From positions 1 through 36,210 of IMG/VR virus record IMGVR_UViG_3300042563_001725: a DNA stretch of 36,210 nucleotides; one strand, 5' to 3'. This DNA comes from a virus. Within the stretch, counting starts at the first letter, position 1; each line of letters begins with the position of its first letter. This document shows positions 1 through 7,439 of this stretch, one piece after another. The translations under genes were made by a program, and so were the position numbers. The notes under the pieces are model-generated. The model was not told where the DNA came from. It did no database searches and was given only the letters and a program-made list of their open reading frames with translations.

Positions 1-190
1 TGCTCAACCAAGTAGTCGACAAGTCCAGCAAACTCGTCGCCTGCGTCCCGGTCAGGCTTTGGCCGGTCAGGGTTTGGGCAAGGAACGTCGGCGCGTCCGT
101 TTGGCCTAGGCCGATGGCGGATCTGATTCCTGCGTCGTTGTCGGCACGGAGCATCGAATCGACATCGGCTTTTACGGTGTAGTCAGGCAT
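1..190 (-). CDS. Phage structural/fibre-like protein, N-terminal part (cut by window edge)
   Basis: The start codon is at 190 and the frame stays open to base 1, giving 63 codons. The visible protein begins MPDYTVKADVD and continues with a Gly/Thr/Leu-rich stretch (GLGQTDAPTFLAQTLTGQ) of a kind I associate with short phage fibre or tail-surface proteins; this is recall, not a search. It lies 4 bases downstream of the 61-aa gene in the late operon. The leftover base at position 1 and the two leftover bases at 36210 make one codon (Asn) if the ends are joined, giving an 86-aa protein that ends in the partial gene at 36140-36210. Function unknown; a small virion protein is likely from position. 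Confidence 0.6.
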   Translation of the reverse strand, partial: MPDYTVKADVDSMLRADNDAGIRSAIGLGQTDAPTFLAQTLTGQSLTGTQATSLLDLSTTWLS

Positions 191-194
191 AAAA

Positions 195-380
195 TTATGG
201 GATCAGGTAAAGGGATGAACCGTCGGGCTGGTAAAAGTTGGTACCGTCAGACTGGATGTAGGTGGAGGAGGAAGGCGGGGGCGGAGGACTTCCACCCGCT
301 ATCCTATTCACAGCCCCTGATAGAATATCGACAATCACAGCGACCAGAACCGGCTGGATGATGGAAGACTCGGCTGGCAT
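195..380 (-). CDS. Small structural-operon protein with poly-Pro linker
   Basis: This 61-aa protein has a hydrophobic, amphipathic N-terminal half (about residues 8-27), a run of five prolines (about 33-37), and a polar tail rich in Ser, Asp, Gly and Tyr. Its ATG overlaps the stop of the upstream gene by one base (TAATG), so translation is probably coupled. I do not recognise the family. The position between head-tail connector genes and tail genes suggests a minor virion or fibre-anchoring component, but this is inference only. Confidence 0.55.
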   Translation of the reverse strand: MPAESSIIQPVLVAVIVDILSGAVNRIAGGSPPPPPSSSTYIQSDGTNFYQPDGSSLYLIP

Positions 381-652
381 TATGGAGTGACGGTTACCTC
401 AAAATTGACAGAAGTGCTGGCCGTCCCGCCGATCAGCTCACCTTTGATCTTGGTCCCTGGCATGGCGGAAATGGCCCTCGCGGTGGCAGTGTCCCAAGTG
501 GTCAGCGGGGCAAAGACCGTATCAGCGCCGGCCAATGCATAGAAGATGTTAAGCGAGGCCCCAGCAAAGACGCCAGAGCAGGCAATCTTGCCGGGCTTGG
601 CATCAGTCACAGTGACGGTGGCAGTTCGGGAAGCGGTGGTGAGAGTGTCCAT
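380..652 (-). CDS. Small beta-rich phage protein, unknown
   Basis: This 90-aa protein is rich in Thr, Ala and Val with alternating hydrophobic residues, which suggests an all-beta, immunoglobulin-like or decoration-like fold. It has no cysteine pair or catalytic motif. It follows the head-tail adaptor gene by 3 bases and overlaps the next start by one base, so it is co-translated with structural genes. A head decoration or tail-surface role is possible; no family is recognised. Confidence 0.6.
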   Translation of the reverse strand: MDTLTTASRTATVTVTDAKPGKIACSGVFAGASLNIFYALAGADTVFAPLTTWDTATARAISAMPGTKIKGELIGGTASTSVNFEVTVTP

Positions 653-655
653 GGA

Positions 656-991
656 TTAGGCTTTGCGGCGGGCGGTGATTTGGATGGTGTCAGGTCGCCC
701 CTCCGGCATCGGCAGGGCGGAAAGAATATCGTAGTTGATGCCATCCCGTTGGATGCGGCATCCGGCAGAGAAGCTGGCCAGCGTGGATTGGTAGCGCACC
801 GTGAAGCGGTATTCCTGCACCGGAGTGCGTTCGTTCCCGTTGGTCGTCTCGGTGGCGCTGATGGTTTCGATCTTGGCCCACACCGTCGCAGTGGTCGCCC
901 ATGTCTGCGTGGTGCTGCCTTGGTCGTCCACCGCATCAGTGGGCGTCTGCAGCGCGATCCTCGTATCAAAGCGGCCGATGTGCGTAATCAT
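656..991 (-). CDS. Head-tail adaptor (phage H-T joining family)
   Basis: I place the start at 991 (MITHIGRFDTRIAL), where ATGA overlaps the stop of the upstream connector gene and a GGAGGGGG sequence sits just ahead; an in-frame ATG at 1009 would add six residues. The 111-aa product has the head-tail joining pattern: an N-terminal 'GRFDTRIALQ' strand, a central W-x-K-I-E strand, and a C-terminal R-x-D-x-I-x-Y block ending in a basic tail. Such proteins form the stopper ring below the portal and connector. Size and position, directly after the gp6/gp8-like connector, agree. Confidence 0.8.
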   Translation of the reverse strand: MITHIGRFDTRIALQTPTDAVDDQGSTTQTWATTATVWAKIETISATETTNGNERTPVQEYRFTVRYQSTLASFSAGCRIQRDGINYDILSALPMPEGRPDTIQITARRKA

Positions 992-1602
992 TTCACCGCC
1001 CCCTCCCAAGGCACCCGGAAAGAATCGATCAGCCAGTCGAGTGATTTCGGAATCTCCGTCACCGTCGCTCCAGAGATCACCATCTCCCGCCGCTCAAATA
1101 GATGGGCCGTCAGCAGCAGAATAGCATGGCGCAGCGGCCCCGGAACATCCGTGGCCAGCGATCCATACCCGCTCCAATAACTCGCCCGCCAGACAGCATC
1201 CTGCGGGCTGCGCGGGGTATCGATGTTGCTCGGGTAGGAGGTCAGCCAGAGCAGCGCCGGTTCTCTGGCAGGCTGCTGGGCAGTGTTTGCCCATGCCGTC
1301 CAAGTGCCAGCGTCGTTCCGGTATTCCAACAAAAAGGTCTCCGCTGCCATCAGTCTGGCGCGGGGTAGTTCCACAGTCACCCCCTCGGCGAAATCGCCCG
1401 CGATGTAGGCAATCCACTTCTGCCGGACAAAAGCCCTCCGGCATTCATTTTCGATCCGATCCCGTGCCGCCGTGATGCAAAGCGCAATCAGCGAATCCTC
1501 ATCGCTGCCATCCACCCGCAAGTGCTCCTTCGCTTGGGCCAAGGTAATCGGCTCAATCGCAGGTGCAGTCACCAACTGGGAGATGGCAGCAGAAGGAATC
1601 AT
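988..1602 (-). CDS. Head-tail connector, phiE125 gp8 / HK97 gp6-like
   Basis: This 204-aa protein has the family hallmark near residues 18-50: EPITLAQAKEHLRVD, then a helix with DSLIALCITAARDRIENECRRAF. This is the N-terminal helical region of the HK97 gp6-like connector, which forms the ring docking on the portal. The longer length, with a C-terminal helical segment ending in a Trp-rich tail, fits the phiE125 gp8 subgroup. It overlaps the upstream 61-aa gene by four bases and the downstream adaptor by four bases (ATGA), as expected for a tightly coupled head-completion module. Confidence 0.82.
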   Translation of the reverse strand: MIPSAAISQLVTAPAIEPITLAQAKEHLRVDGSDEDSLIALCITAARDRIENECRRAFVRQKWIAYIAGDFAEGVTVELPRARLMAAETFLLEYRNDAGTWTAWANTAQQPAREPALLWLTSYPSNIDTPRSPQDAVWRASYWSGYGSLATDVPGPLRHAILLLTAHLFERREMVISGATVTEIPKSLDWLIDSFRVPWEGAVK

Positions 1603-1784
1603 TTTTTCGTAGGCTTGGCTGCTTTGGCAGACTCTTCGATTGGCGCGGCGTAATCCTCAGGAACCACCCGACCGCGGTTTGCCAGCATCAGCTCCACGGC
1701 TACGTCATCGGCCACGGTCACCACAGTGCCCTCGGCGATATGCTGACCACCAATCAGGCAGTCAGAGTTGATCAGGAATTTCAT
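1599..1784 (-). CDS. Small head-module protein, unknown
   Basis: This 61-aa protein starts MKFLINSDCLIGG, has a short beta region with 'EGTVVTVADDVAVELMLANRGRVV', and ends with a Lys/Ala-rich tail. Short proteins of this pattern (a 'hide in the capsid operon' type with an A-x-x-L-x-x-x-GR-x-x core) are common between capsid and connector genes in phages. It overlaps the connector gene by four bases. Function unknown. It follows the hairpin after the capsid gene. Confidence 0.65.
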   Translation of the reverse strand: MKFLINSDCLIGGQHIAEGTVVTVADDVAVELMLANRGRVVPEDYAAPIEESAKAAKPTKK

Positions 1785-1801
1785 AACAAAGAAAGAGAAG
1801 C

Positions 1802-1831
1802 GCCGGGGCGGTGACGTATCCCCGCCCCGGC
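1802..1831 (-). terminator. Strong hairpin after the capsid gene
   Basis: A perfect 10-bp GC stem (gccggggcgg with ccgccccggc) has a 10-base loop. On the minus strand it lies 23 bases after the capsid stop and is followed by a pyrimidine-rich but broken tract (GCTTCTCTTTCTTTG), not a clean T run. It is therefore likely a partial terminator or an mRNA-stabilising hairpin that keeps capsid mRNA more abundant than downstream messages. Confidence 0.6.
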
Positions 1832-1854
1832 TTTATCATATGGCACCAACAAAA

Positions 1855-3258
1855 TCAGGCAGTCAGCGCATCGAGCATCGCCGCGAACGATCCAGCCCGG
1901 AGCACCGCGTTATCACCAAAGGCGGCCGCAGTGATGCGGACCAGTCCGGTGGTGTCGAGGCTGTAAGGATTGACCTGAACGTCAAGACCACCCCACTGAG
2001 CGATAACCAAGTCAGCAAAGTTGCCGAAGATGATCGCAGAGCAAACCCCGGAGGAGCTGCCCTTGGTCAGGGTGGAAGAGACACAGTTGGAGACCCCGGT
2101 CACGTAGCCGTTGAGCGGGAGTTCAGGGGTGGTGCGGCTCCAGATTTTCTCGGCATTGGTGCTGGCCTCGATGCTGATCTTCTTCAGGGAGCCGCGCACC
2201 TTGGAGTTGGTCAGGTAAGCCAGGTTTCCGGTAGCCGCATCAGCGTTGGCCAGTGCGGTTTCGAGGTCCACGATGTTCGCCCAGGTTGGAGCCAGACCAT
2301 TAGTGCCACCAGCCACAGAGCCGATGCCGGCCGTGGCCACGATCCCAGTCGGCTGACTGCCAGAGCCAGTGCCGTGGATGACAGCCTTTTCCCAGATGAT
2401 GGCGATCTCCTGCAGCAGGTTATTGCGAACCCATGCCTCAATGCTCGGATCGGTCTGGAGGAGCAGTTGCTTGGAAAGCTCCACATGGGCAGGGATGCGC
2501 TTAGGCGAGAGGGTGATCAGGCTGCTGGTTGGGGTGATCTCGGTGGATGCACCATTCTCAGCGGCAAACGCTGGCTTGGTGCTATCCCGTCCCATTTTCG
2601 GGAAGGGAATATTGCCCTGTAAGCCGCTAAGGAACTGAGCGCCCAAGGTGCGGGTGACCATGTTCTCGTAAAACGGATCGACGATCCCGCGCAAAGGCTC
2701 ACGAGTCAGGGTTTCCAGACCAGTGCCAGTGCCGCCAGCGGTCAGGTCGTTACGGAAACGATTGGCGAACATGGTGGCAAGCACGGCGCGGGGAACATGG
2801 CTCCCTTGGCTGGCCAGCTGCACTGCGTCCTTGGCACCCTGCTGCACCATCTCAGCCTCAGCACCGGAGAGCTTGCCGCCAGCCAGCTGACCCACGATCA
2901 AGCGGCGGAAGGAAAAGCGCTCCGCGTCAGAGGCATCTTGATTGGAAAGGCCAGAGGCATCAAGGATCACCTTGCGCTTCTCGCTGTCAGGCACGCTATC
3001 AAGGTAGGCACCAAGCTGGCTCTGGGTCTCAAGGGCTTTGGCGGTAGCCTTGAGGCCATCCACCATCCCATGGTATTCTTTGACCTTGGCCAGGTCAGAC
3101 TCGCTCAGGCCATCTTTGGCTCCGGCCAGGATTTTGTCGGCATCAGCGGCCACGGCCTTGATCTTGGCATGGACGGCATCCAGCGGGCTGGCATCCATGG
3201 TCAGGAAGGTGAGGGAGAATGCCAAGACTGGCAGGACGATCAACGGTTTTTTATTCAT
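1855..3258 (-). CDS. Major capsid protein, HK97 fold
   Basis: This 467-aa protein fits the HK97 major capsid family: a helical, coiled-coil-prone N-terminal delta-like region (about residues 25-90), then the shell domain with features such as 'LEIAIIWEKAVIHGTGSG' type sequence, a T-x-x-L-x-x-AL-x-x-A helix, and a C-terminal 'ALVRI-x-AA-x-FGD-x-A-x-x' end. The prohead protease and portal genes lie directly upstream. The first 20 residues (MNKKPLIVLPVLAFSLTFLT) look like a signal or membrane segment, odd for a capsid protein; Met21 (MDASPLDAVHAK) is the conventional-looking alternative start. The A/C-rich leader TAATAACATG favours the upstream start. The delta-like region is probably removed by the ClpP-like protease. 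Confidence 0.88.
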   Translation of the reverse strand: MNKKPLIVLPVLAFSLTFLTMDASPLDAVHAKIKAVAADADKILAGAKDGLSESDLAKVKEYHGMVDGLKATAKALETQSQLGAYLDSVPDSEKRKVILDASGLSNQDASDAERFSFRRLIVGQLAGGKLSGAEAEMVQQGAKDAVQLASQGSHVPRAVLATMFANRFRNDLTAGGTGTGLETLTREPLRGIVDPFYENMVTRTLGAQFLSGLQGNIPFPKMGRDSTKPAFAAENGASTEITPTSSLITLSPKRIPAHVELSKQLLLQTDPSIEAWVRNNLLQEIAIIWEKAVIHGTGSGSQPTGIVATAGIGSVAGGTNGLAPTWANIVDLETALANADAATGNLAYLTNSKVRGSLKKISIEASTNAEKIWSRTTPELPLNGYVTGVSNCVSSTLTKGSSSGVCSAIIFGNFADLVIAQWGGLDVQVNPYSLDTTGLVRITAAAFGDNAVLRAGSFAAMLDALTA

Positions 3259-3279
3259 GTTATTAGGTGTTTGTTGTTA

Positions 3280-4044
3280 TCAGTTTGCGGCGTGTGCGGT
3301 GACTGTCGGACGGCCCATCTGAGCCACCAGCAGCCGGGCGGCTGCCAGACGCGCCACGGATTGGTTGTCTGGGGTCTCCGGGTCTTTCGGCTCCGGCTTC
3401 CCCTTCAAAGTTTCAGATTCGTCAGCGAATCCACGTTCCACGGATTCCGCTGCGGTCATGTAAGTCTCAGCATCCAGCCATCCCTTCAGGTCTTCCGGCG
3501 TCTGCCTGGTCCTGGCCTCGTAAGTATCTACGATGAGCTTGTCGATGCTGTCGAGAGTCGCAGCGGTGCTCAGGTGGTCAGCGGCATTCCCCATCGTAAT
3601 GGTCGAGGCCCGATGAATCATCATCATCGCATTGCCGCCGATCACGATCTCATCTCCAGCCATCGCAATCACCGAAGCAATCGATGCCGCCAGTGCATCA
3701 ATCCTGACCGTGATCTTGCGGCCATCCTGCTCCCGCTGCCATGCCACCAAAGCGTTGTAGATGCCGACGCCTTCAAAGACATCACCGCCCGGAGAGTTGA
3801 TCCGCACCGTGATCGCAGAATTGCTCGGCTCCAATCCAGCCAGCCAGTCGGTTACGGATTGATGAGTGATCCCGCCGCCGGTAAAGTAGTCAGCGCCGAT
3901 CCGGTCATAAATCAGAAGCTCATGGGAAAGGGCCTGCGGTTTCTGAATCTTGGCAGCATTTTCCCACACCGTCTTCAGCCGCGCCGGGCCTTCGGTGCGG
4001 GTGCTGTCAGTCAGATTAGTGATCTCGTTGCGCTTCTGTTTCAT
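3280..4044 (-). CDS. ClpP-like prohead protease
   Basis: This 254-aa protein is a ClpP/S49-type serine protease used for head maturation. Visible motifs are the oxyanion and strand segment NSPGGDVFEG (83-92), the nucleophile region DALAASIAS (Ser121 the likely nucleophile), the histidine in MMMIHRAS (His144), and the family C-terminal block ETYMTAAESVERGFAD (193-208). The start overlaps the portal stop by four bases (ATGA). The Gln/Pro-rich and Ala-rich tail after residue 210 is variable in the family. It probably trims the capsid delta region and may itself be autoprocessed. Confidence 0.9.
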   Translation of the reverse strand: MKQKRNEITNLTDSTRTEGPARLKTVWENAAKIQKPQALSHELLIYDRIGADYFTGGGITHQSVTDWLAGLEPSNSAITVRINSPGGDVFEGVGIYNALVAWQREQDGRKITVRIDALAASIASVIAMAGDEIVIGGNAMMMIHRASTITMGNAADHLSTAATLDSIDKLIVDTYEARTRQTPEDLKGWLDAETYMTAAESVERGFADESETLKGKPEPKDPETPDNQSVARLAAARLLVAQMGRPTVTAHAAN

Positions 4045-5315
4045 ACTGCCGTTTCCATTCTTGCCGGTGCGGCGGCGGTTGCTAAGATGTCTGCCATGTT
4101 GAGCTGGCGAACGTGCGTGTCGCCGCCCTCGATCGGGTCGAGGTCTTCATAGCCCCGCACCTCATTGATGCTGTAGATGCCGTTTTGCAGGCCCGTGCTG
4201 TAGGCAGAGAATCTGGCAGCAGCATCGCCGCGCAGCAGGCCGTTGAGATTGTGTTTCCAGTAGTGGTTATCCAGCTCCCCCGGCAGTAGTAGAGCACCCG
4301 CGAAAGCCTCCTCCCACCGCTTGCACCAAGGCAGGAACAAGTCCTGCACCGCCTGAATCTGCTGCTGCTCGATGTTGCTAAAGGTCGCGTTATCCAGAAT
4401 GCCGACCTTGTGCGGAGGCACCCCGAACACTTGGCAGATTTGCTGATGCGTCCGCTTGGCGATCTCATCGAACTGGCTGCTATCATTTGCCGTCCGCGTC
4501 ATCTCCATCTTACCGCCACCTTCCAAGACCATCGTGCGGAAAAAGTTATCCACCCCCTGATAAGCAGAGTTAAGCTGATCCTTCAGTGCATTCCGCTGCT
4601 GCTCCGTCAGGTTGACGCCAGGGGCGGCGGTATAGACCATCCCCGGCCGCGATCCGTTGGAGAAAAACCGGCTGGCATTCTCCTCCAGCGCCTGCGCCAA
4701 TCCAATCAGATTGGCAGAAAGACTGATCGGCCCCTGACCCTTCAATCCATCCGGCGACATCCCGCGTAGGTGCAGCATCTTATCAAAGCCAATCACCTTG
4801 CTGCCGCTATCACTGGTGACGGTGTAGCGCGGGAAATTCCCCACCATATCCATCGACACATTCCTCGTCCGCAGCGGGTAAATCTCCGCGATCCGGCCCG
4901 ACCGATCGAAGACCAGCTGGGCATAAGCGTTATGATGCAGCGCCTGATTGAAGGCCAGCGCATACCGCACATCACTGCTCACCATGATCGGGTTCGGCCG
5001 CGTCCGCATCACCCGCCGGGCAGGATGCCCCACGGCCGGCGTCCGGCTGTCCCCATTCTGCACATACAGTTCCAGCGGCAGCGTGCTGACGATCTGGGCT
5101 ATGTAGTGGACGCAGGCATAGACCGTCGAGACCCCCAGCGCCGTCAGCTCATTCACCTTCGCCCCCAGCGGCCCCGTGCTGCCCATCAGAGCCGCCAGAA
5201 ATTCACTCCCCGGATTCGTCAGCGGGCTTTCATTCCGCATCGGCGCAAAGCGGGGGCGTATCCCAGTCTGGGAAACGCCTGCCTCACGCAGAGTCATGAA
5301 TGTTCGGTCGCTCAT
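4041..5315 (-). CDS. Portal protein, HK97 family
   Basis: This 424-aa protein matches the usual length of HK97-type portals. It has the family's N-terminal 'STVYACVHYIAQIVSTLPLEL' region (about 63-83), 'HNAYAQLVFDRSGRI-x-E-x-x-PL', the 'HLRGMSPDGLKGQGPIS' block around residues 183-200, and the C-terminal 'QICQVFGVPPHKVG' and 'FLPWCKRWEEAF' segments. It forms the dodecameric DNA entry ring. It overlaps the upstream coiled-coil membrane gene and the downstream protease gene. Unusually, the terminase genes are not upstream on the same strand but on the opposite strand at 7563-10835. Confidence 0.92.
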   Translation of the reverse strand: MSDRTFMTLREAGVSQTGIRPRFAPMRNESPLTNPGSEFLAALMGSTGPLGAKVNELTALGVSTVYACVHYIAQIVSTLPLELYVQNGDSRTPAVGHPARRVMRTRPNPIMVSSDVRYALAFNQALHHNAYAQLVFDRSGRIAEIYPLRTRNVSMDMVGNFPRYTVTSDSGSKVIGFDKMLHLRGMSPDGLKGQGPISLSANLIGLAQALEENASRFFSNGSRPGMVYTAAPGVNLTEQQRNALKDQLNSAYQGVDNFFRTMVLEGGGKMEMTRTANDSSQFDEIAKRTHQQICQVFGVPPHKVGILDNATFSNIEQQQIQAVQDLFLPWCKRWEEAFAGALLLPGELDNHYWKHNLNGLLRGDAAARFSAYSTGLQNGIYSINEVRGYEDLDPIEGGDTHVRQLNMADILATAAAPARMETAV

Positions 5316-5596
5316 TGATTCAGTTTCTGGTCGATCCGGTCGAGTATTTTCAAAATGTTAGCCAGCTTCTCGTTGTTGGCGCTCTCCCTCAGCTCCAGCT
5401 CCCGGATGCGCGGCTGCACTGCCGCAGTCGTCCGGGTGTTTTCGTTGACGGCGATCTGGATCGCCGCCACCCACACCCCCATGGCAAAGGCCCCTGCCAA
5501 AAGCGCCCAGCCCAGCTTCACCACGATGTCTAGGCTTTTGAGCCGATTGGATAGGTCGGTCGTTTGTTGACTGCTCATGGTAGGGGTTGCGGTCAT
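5312..5596 (-). CDS. Single-pass membrane protein with C-terminal coiled coil
   Basis: This 94-aa protein has one clear membrane helix (about residues 26-50, LGWALLAGAFAMGVWVAAIQIA) and a charged C-terminal helix with heptad-like pattern (about 63-94). The start is coupled to the endolysin stop by ATGA. Its size, topology and place next to the endolysin resemble inner-membrane spanin or holin-like lysis proteins. With the lipoprotein at 6335-6619 it could form an i-spanin/o-spanin pair, but this is inferred from topology. Confidence 0.65.
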   Translation of the reverse strand: MTATPTMSSQQTTDLSNRLKSLDIVVKLGWALLAGAFAMGVWVAAIQIAVNENTRTTAAVQPRIRELELRESANNEKLANILKILDRIDQKLNQ

Positions 5597-6114
5597 GGCG
5601 GCAGCAGTCGGATGAATTTCCGGGACTCTTTGAAGCTGCGGTTCTTATCCCACACTCCGTCCCCCTCACGGCCACCACCGGCCCCAGTGTTTCCCTCGAT
5701 ACTTTTAATAACTCCTCTAGCATCATCAGCGACAAGGCCCGTATGGCTCATGTCAAAAGTCACGATGTCCCCCGTCCGCAGCGATGGAATATCATCAGCG
5801 AACAAAACCTGCAGCCCACGTTTTTTCGCCCAGTCTTCCAGGCCAAACGCCGCCGCCGTCTTCGGTCTCCATTTCTCAAATCCGGCCGGCGTCAGCTTCA
5901 GTGCTGCCAACACCTCCTTGTCCTGACCCCATTGCTGGATGCACCAGCAGACAAAAGCCGCACACCATGGCCACCCAGTCGGTTGGTCCTTAGCCAGATC
6001 ACAAGCCGCCTGATATTCCCTCACCCTCTTCCCGCTATTCCGCCCCACTTCACGCACCCCCACCTCGCGGCGGGCGATCTCGATCAGCTTCTGGCGGACG
6101 GGGAGAGTGCTCAT
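5593..6114 (-). CDS. Endolysin, CHAP/NlpC-like peptidase or amidase
   Basis: This 173-aa protein carries a papain-like peptidase core of the type common in phage lysins: Cys51 in GWPWCAAFVCW, His124 in DMSHTGLV, and a polar third residue near EGNT (140-143). The N-terminal helix 'VRQKLIEIARREVGVREVG' is typical of lysins of the TIGR02594 type. There is no signal peptide, so release would need a holin. It sits among several small membrane and lipoprotein genes of the lysis module, overlapping both neighbours by four bases. Confidence 0.85.
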   Translation of the reverse strand: MSTLPVRQKLIEIARREVGVREVGRNSGKRVREYQAACDLAKDQPTGWPWCAAFVCWCIQQWGQDKEVLAALKLTPAGFEKWRPKTAAAFGLEDWAKKRGLQVLFADDIPSLRTGDIVTFDMSHTGLVADDARGVIKSIEGNTGAGGGREGDGVWDKNRSFKESRKFIRLLPP

Positions 6115-6338
6115 GATTTGCGAACCCAGGCCAGCAAAAGGTGAATGATAGTATCGACCATCCAGCCCGCCTTCCCGGTCAGGTAGGACAAAGCCGCCAC
6201 GCGCACGAACTGGAATTTCTCCGGTCCCTTTTCAAAGCGGTTATCCGCCGACTTGATCGCCGACACGATCAGGTTGATCACATCCTTGTTATTATCCGCC
6301 AACCAAGTGGCAAGGTATTTCAGCAGATAGGTTTTCAT
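6111..6338 (-). CDS. Small helical protein of the lysis module
   Basis: This 75-aa protein is helical with two moderately hydrophobic segments, a charged middle (RFEKGPEKFQ) and a hydrophobic C-terminal stretch ending in WVRKS. Family not recognised. Its position between the spanin-like lipoprotein and the endolysin, with ATGA overlaps at both ends, suggests a lysis accessory or holin-related role. That is inference. Confidence 0.55.
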   Translation of the reverse strand: MKTYLLKYLATWLADNNKDVINLIVSAIKSADNRFEKGPEKFQFVRVAALSYLTGKAGWMVDTIIHLLLAWVRKS

Positions 6339-6619
6339 GGATTAAAGCGCAGGCTTTTCAGGATTTGCAGGGCGGTATCTTCTTCAGCAGCTTGTCGTTC
6401 CAGCTCCGTCTCAGTGCGGGGGATCAGTGGCGTGTATTGCAGAGGATCTGGGTGGATCGGCTTGGCCGGGGTTTGGATTGGATAGGCTTTGAGGATTTGC
6501 GCTGCTTCCCGATGTCCCGCGCAGCTAGTCAGACTCACCGAAAAGATTAACGCTGCCCTTAGTAACCATCCGCAGGCCGACCTGCAGAATCCCTGCAGCC
6601 ATAAGCACCAAGTCCGCAT
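6335..6619 (-). CDS. Pro-rich lipoprotein, o-spanin (Rz1)-like, overlapping the holin-like gene
   Basis: The frame is open from 6739, but most of the upstream part is a shadow of the holin-like gene. I choose the ATG at 6619. The 94-aa product then has a hydrophobic segment (LLRAALIFSVSL) followed by the lipobox L-T-S-C, and a short mature region rich in proline and charge (TPAKPIHPDPLQYTPLIP). Small Pro-rich lipoproteins of this kind encoded partly inside another lysis gene are characteristic of Rz1-type outer-membrane spanins. The N-terminal extension before the hydrophobic part is long and Cys/Trp-rich, so the exact start is unsure. Confidence 0.5.
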   Translation of the reverse strand: MRTWCLWLQGFCRSACGWLLRAALIFSVSLTSCAGHREAAQILKAYPIQTPAKPIHPDPLQYTPLIPRTETELERQAAEEDTALQILKSLRFNP

Positions 6620-6758
6620 GGGCCGCGATCCAAGGCGCGAGGCCGGGAGCAAAGGAACCAACCGCACCGGCCACGGTAACCAAGACCCCAGCGAAAGCGG
6701 TCTTGGATTTGAAAATGGATTTGGAGCGGTTGATTTCATTCATGACAGGAAAGTTCAT
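6525..6758 (-). CDS. Holin-like protein with two membrane segments
   Basis: This 77-aa protein has a short charged N-terminus and two hydrophobic segments (about 21-43, AFAGVLVTVAGAVGSFAPGL, and 49-63, LVLMAAGILQVGL) joined by a short turn, then a short polar tail. Size and topology fit a class II holin or a pinholin-like protein. The start overlaps the upstream lipoprotein stop (ATGA). Its 3' end overlaps the spanin-like lipoprotein gene in another frame. Confidence 0.6.
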   Translation of the reverse strand: MNFPVMNEINRSKSIFKSKTAFAGVLVTVAGAVGSFAPGLAPWIAAHADLVLMAAGILQVGLRMVTKGSVNLFGESD

Positions 6759-7153
6759 GGGGTCACCGGCACCGCCTCCTCGACGGGGTTAAGAATCTTC
6801 AGCTTCTCCACATCAGCCGCCGATGAAGTAGCGGCCCGCGAGGTTTCCTCTTTAGCCAGAATGCGGGTCGTGCTCTCGCTAGTGCGGAACATTGAGGTTG
6901 CCGCCTCCGTCACCGCCTTCACTCCATAGTAGTTGGCGATCTTGCCGGGGATCACCGTTTCATCCTTGCCGGTATCAGAATAACTCAGCGTCCCCAACGG
7001 CCCGGAATAGCTGGCAGTCTCCCCGGCAGACTTCGTAAAGATCGATCCCCCCAGCGAAACCACCGAATCGCCAGAGCTAATCAGCGGCCGCACCGTGCAA
7101 GCTGCACACGCCAGCGCCGTGAAGGCGGATAGGGCGGCGATTGCTCGGAGCAT
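6755..7153 (-). CDS. Putative phage lipoprotein, first gene of the late operon
   Basis: The frame is open from 7393, but the first 80 codons encode an unlikely sequence across the control region. Starting at 7153 gives 132 aa with a signal sequence (MLRAIAALSAFTALACAAC) ending at a possible lipidation cysteine, followed by a Ser/Thr-rich soluble part. No family is recognised. As the first gene of the leftward late operon in the lysis module, it may take part in outer-membrane disruption or surface exclusion; both are inference. Confidence 0.55.
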   Translation of the reverse strand: MLRAIAALSAFTALACAACTVRPLISSGDSVVSLGGSIFTKSAGETASYSGPLGTLSYSDTGKDETVIPGKIANYYGVKAVTEAATSMFRTSESTTRILAKEETSRAATSSAADVEKLKILNPVEEAVPVTP

Positions 7154-7217
7154 GGCGGACCTATCGCTTGTTGTGATCCTTCCCACAAGACTGGATTTCT
7201 GTCGGATCAGAAATAAA

Positions 7218-7270
7218 GGAACATTCGGAACATTAGGCACATTAAGAACTTGCGGCACATTGGGAACCCC
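7218..7270. repeat. 9-bp tandem repeats (GGAACATTN type) in the divergent control region
   Basis: Five consecutive 9-base units start at 7218, 7227, 7236, 7245 and 7254 (ggaacattc, ggaacatta, ggcacatta, agaacttgc, ggcacattg), then a partial unit (ggaac). They occupy the gap between the leftward late operon (start 7153) and the rightward HTH gene (start 7284). The likely role is an operator array for a phage regulator, perhaps the HTH protein encoded next door. No clear -10/-35 pair could be fixed by eye. Confidence 0.55.
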
Positions 7271-7283
7271 ATACTTTTCACCC

Positions 7284-7439
7284 ATGGCAAAACTCAGCAC
7301 GTCCCAAGCTGCCAAAAAGCTCAACATCAGCCGCCAGCACGTCGTCCGGCTATGCAAGGCCGGGGTGCTCACCGGCTCCCGCCTCCATGACAAAAGCTGG
7401 TGGCAAGTCGAGCTGCCAAAAAAGGAGGCAGACCCATGA
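7284..7439 (+). CDS. Small HTH DNA-binding protein (excisionase/MerR-type)
   Basis: This 51-aa protein has the winged-helix pattern of excisionase-like proteins: 'LSTSQAAKKLNISRQHVVRLC' followed by 'AGVLTGSRLHDKSWWQV', so a recognition helix then a beta wing with the paired Trp. The start at 7284 follows the 9-bp repeat array by 13 bases, and its stop overlaps the next start (ATGA). It could autoregulate through the array or control the late divergence. It is the first gene of the terminase operon. Confidence 0.7.
   Translation: MAKLSTSQAAKKLNISRQHVVRLCKAGVLTGSRLHDKSWWQVELPKKEADP

Noticed and set aside
1768-2622. 284-codon plus-strand frame over the capsid gene
   Set aside because: Shadow of the capsid gene; no recognisable motif and no plausible start context.
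2797-4152. 451-codon open frame on the plus strand across capsid and protease genes
   Set aside because: It is the antisense shadow of two strongly supported minus-strand genes; the sequence is rich in His, Arg, Gly and Leu with no domain pattern.
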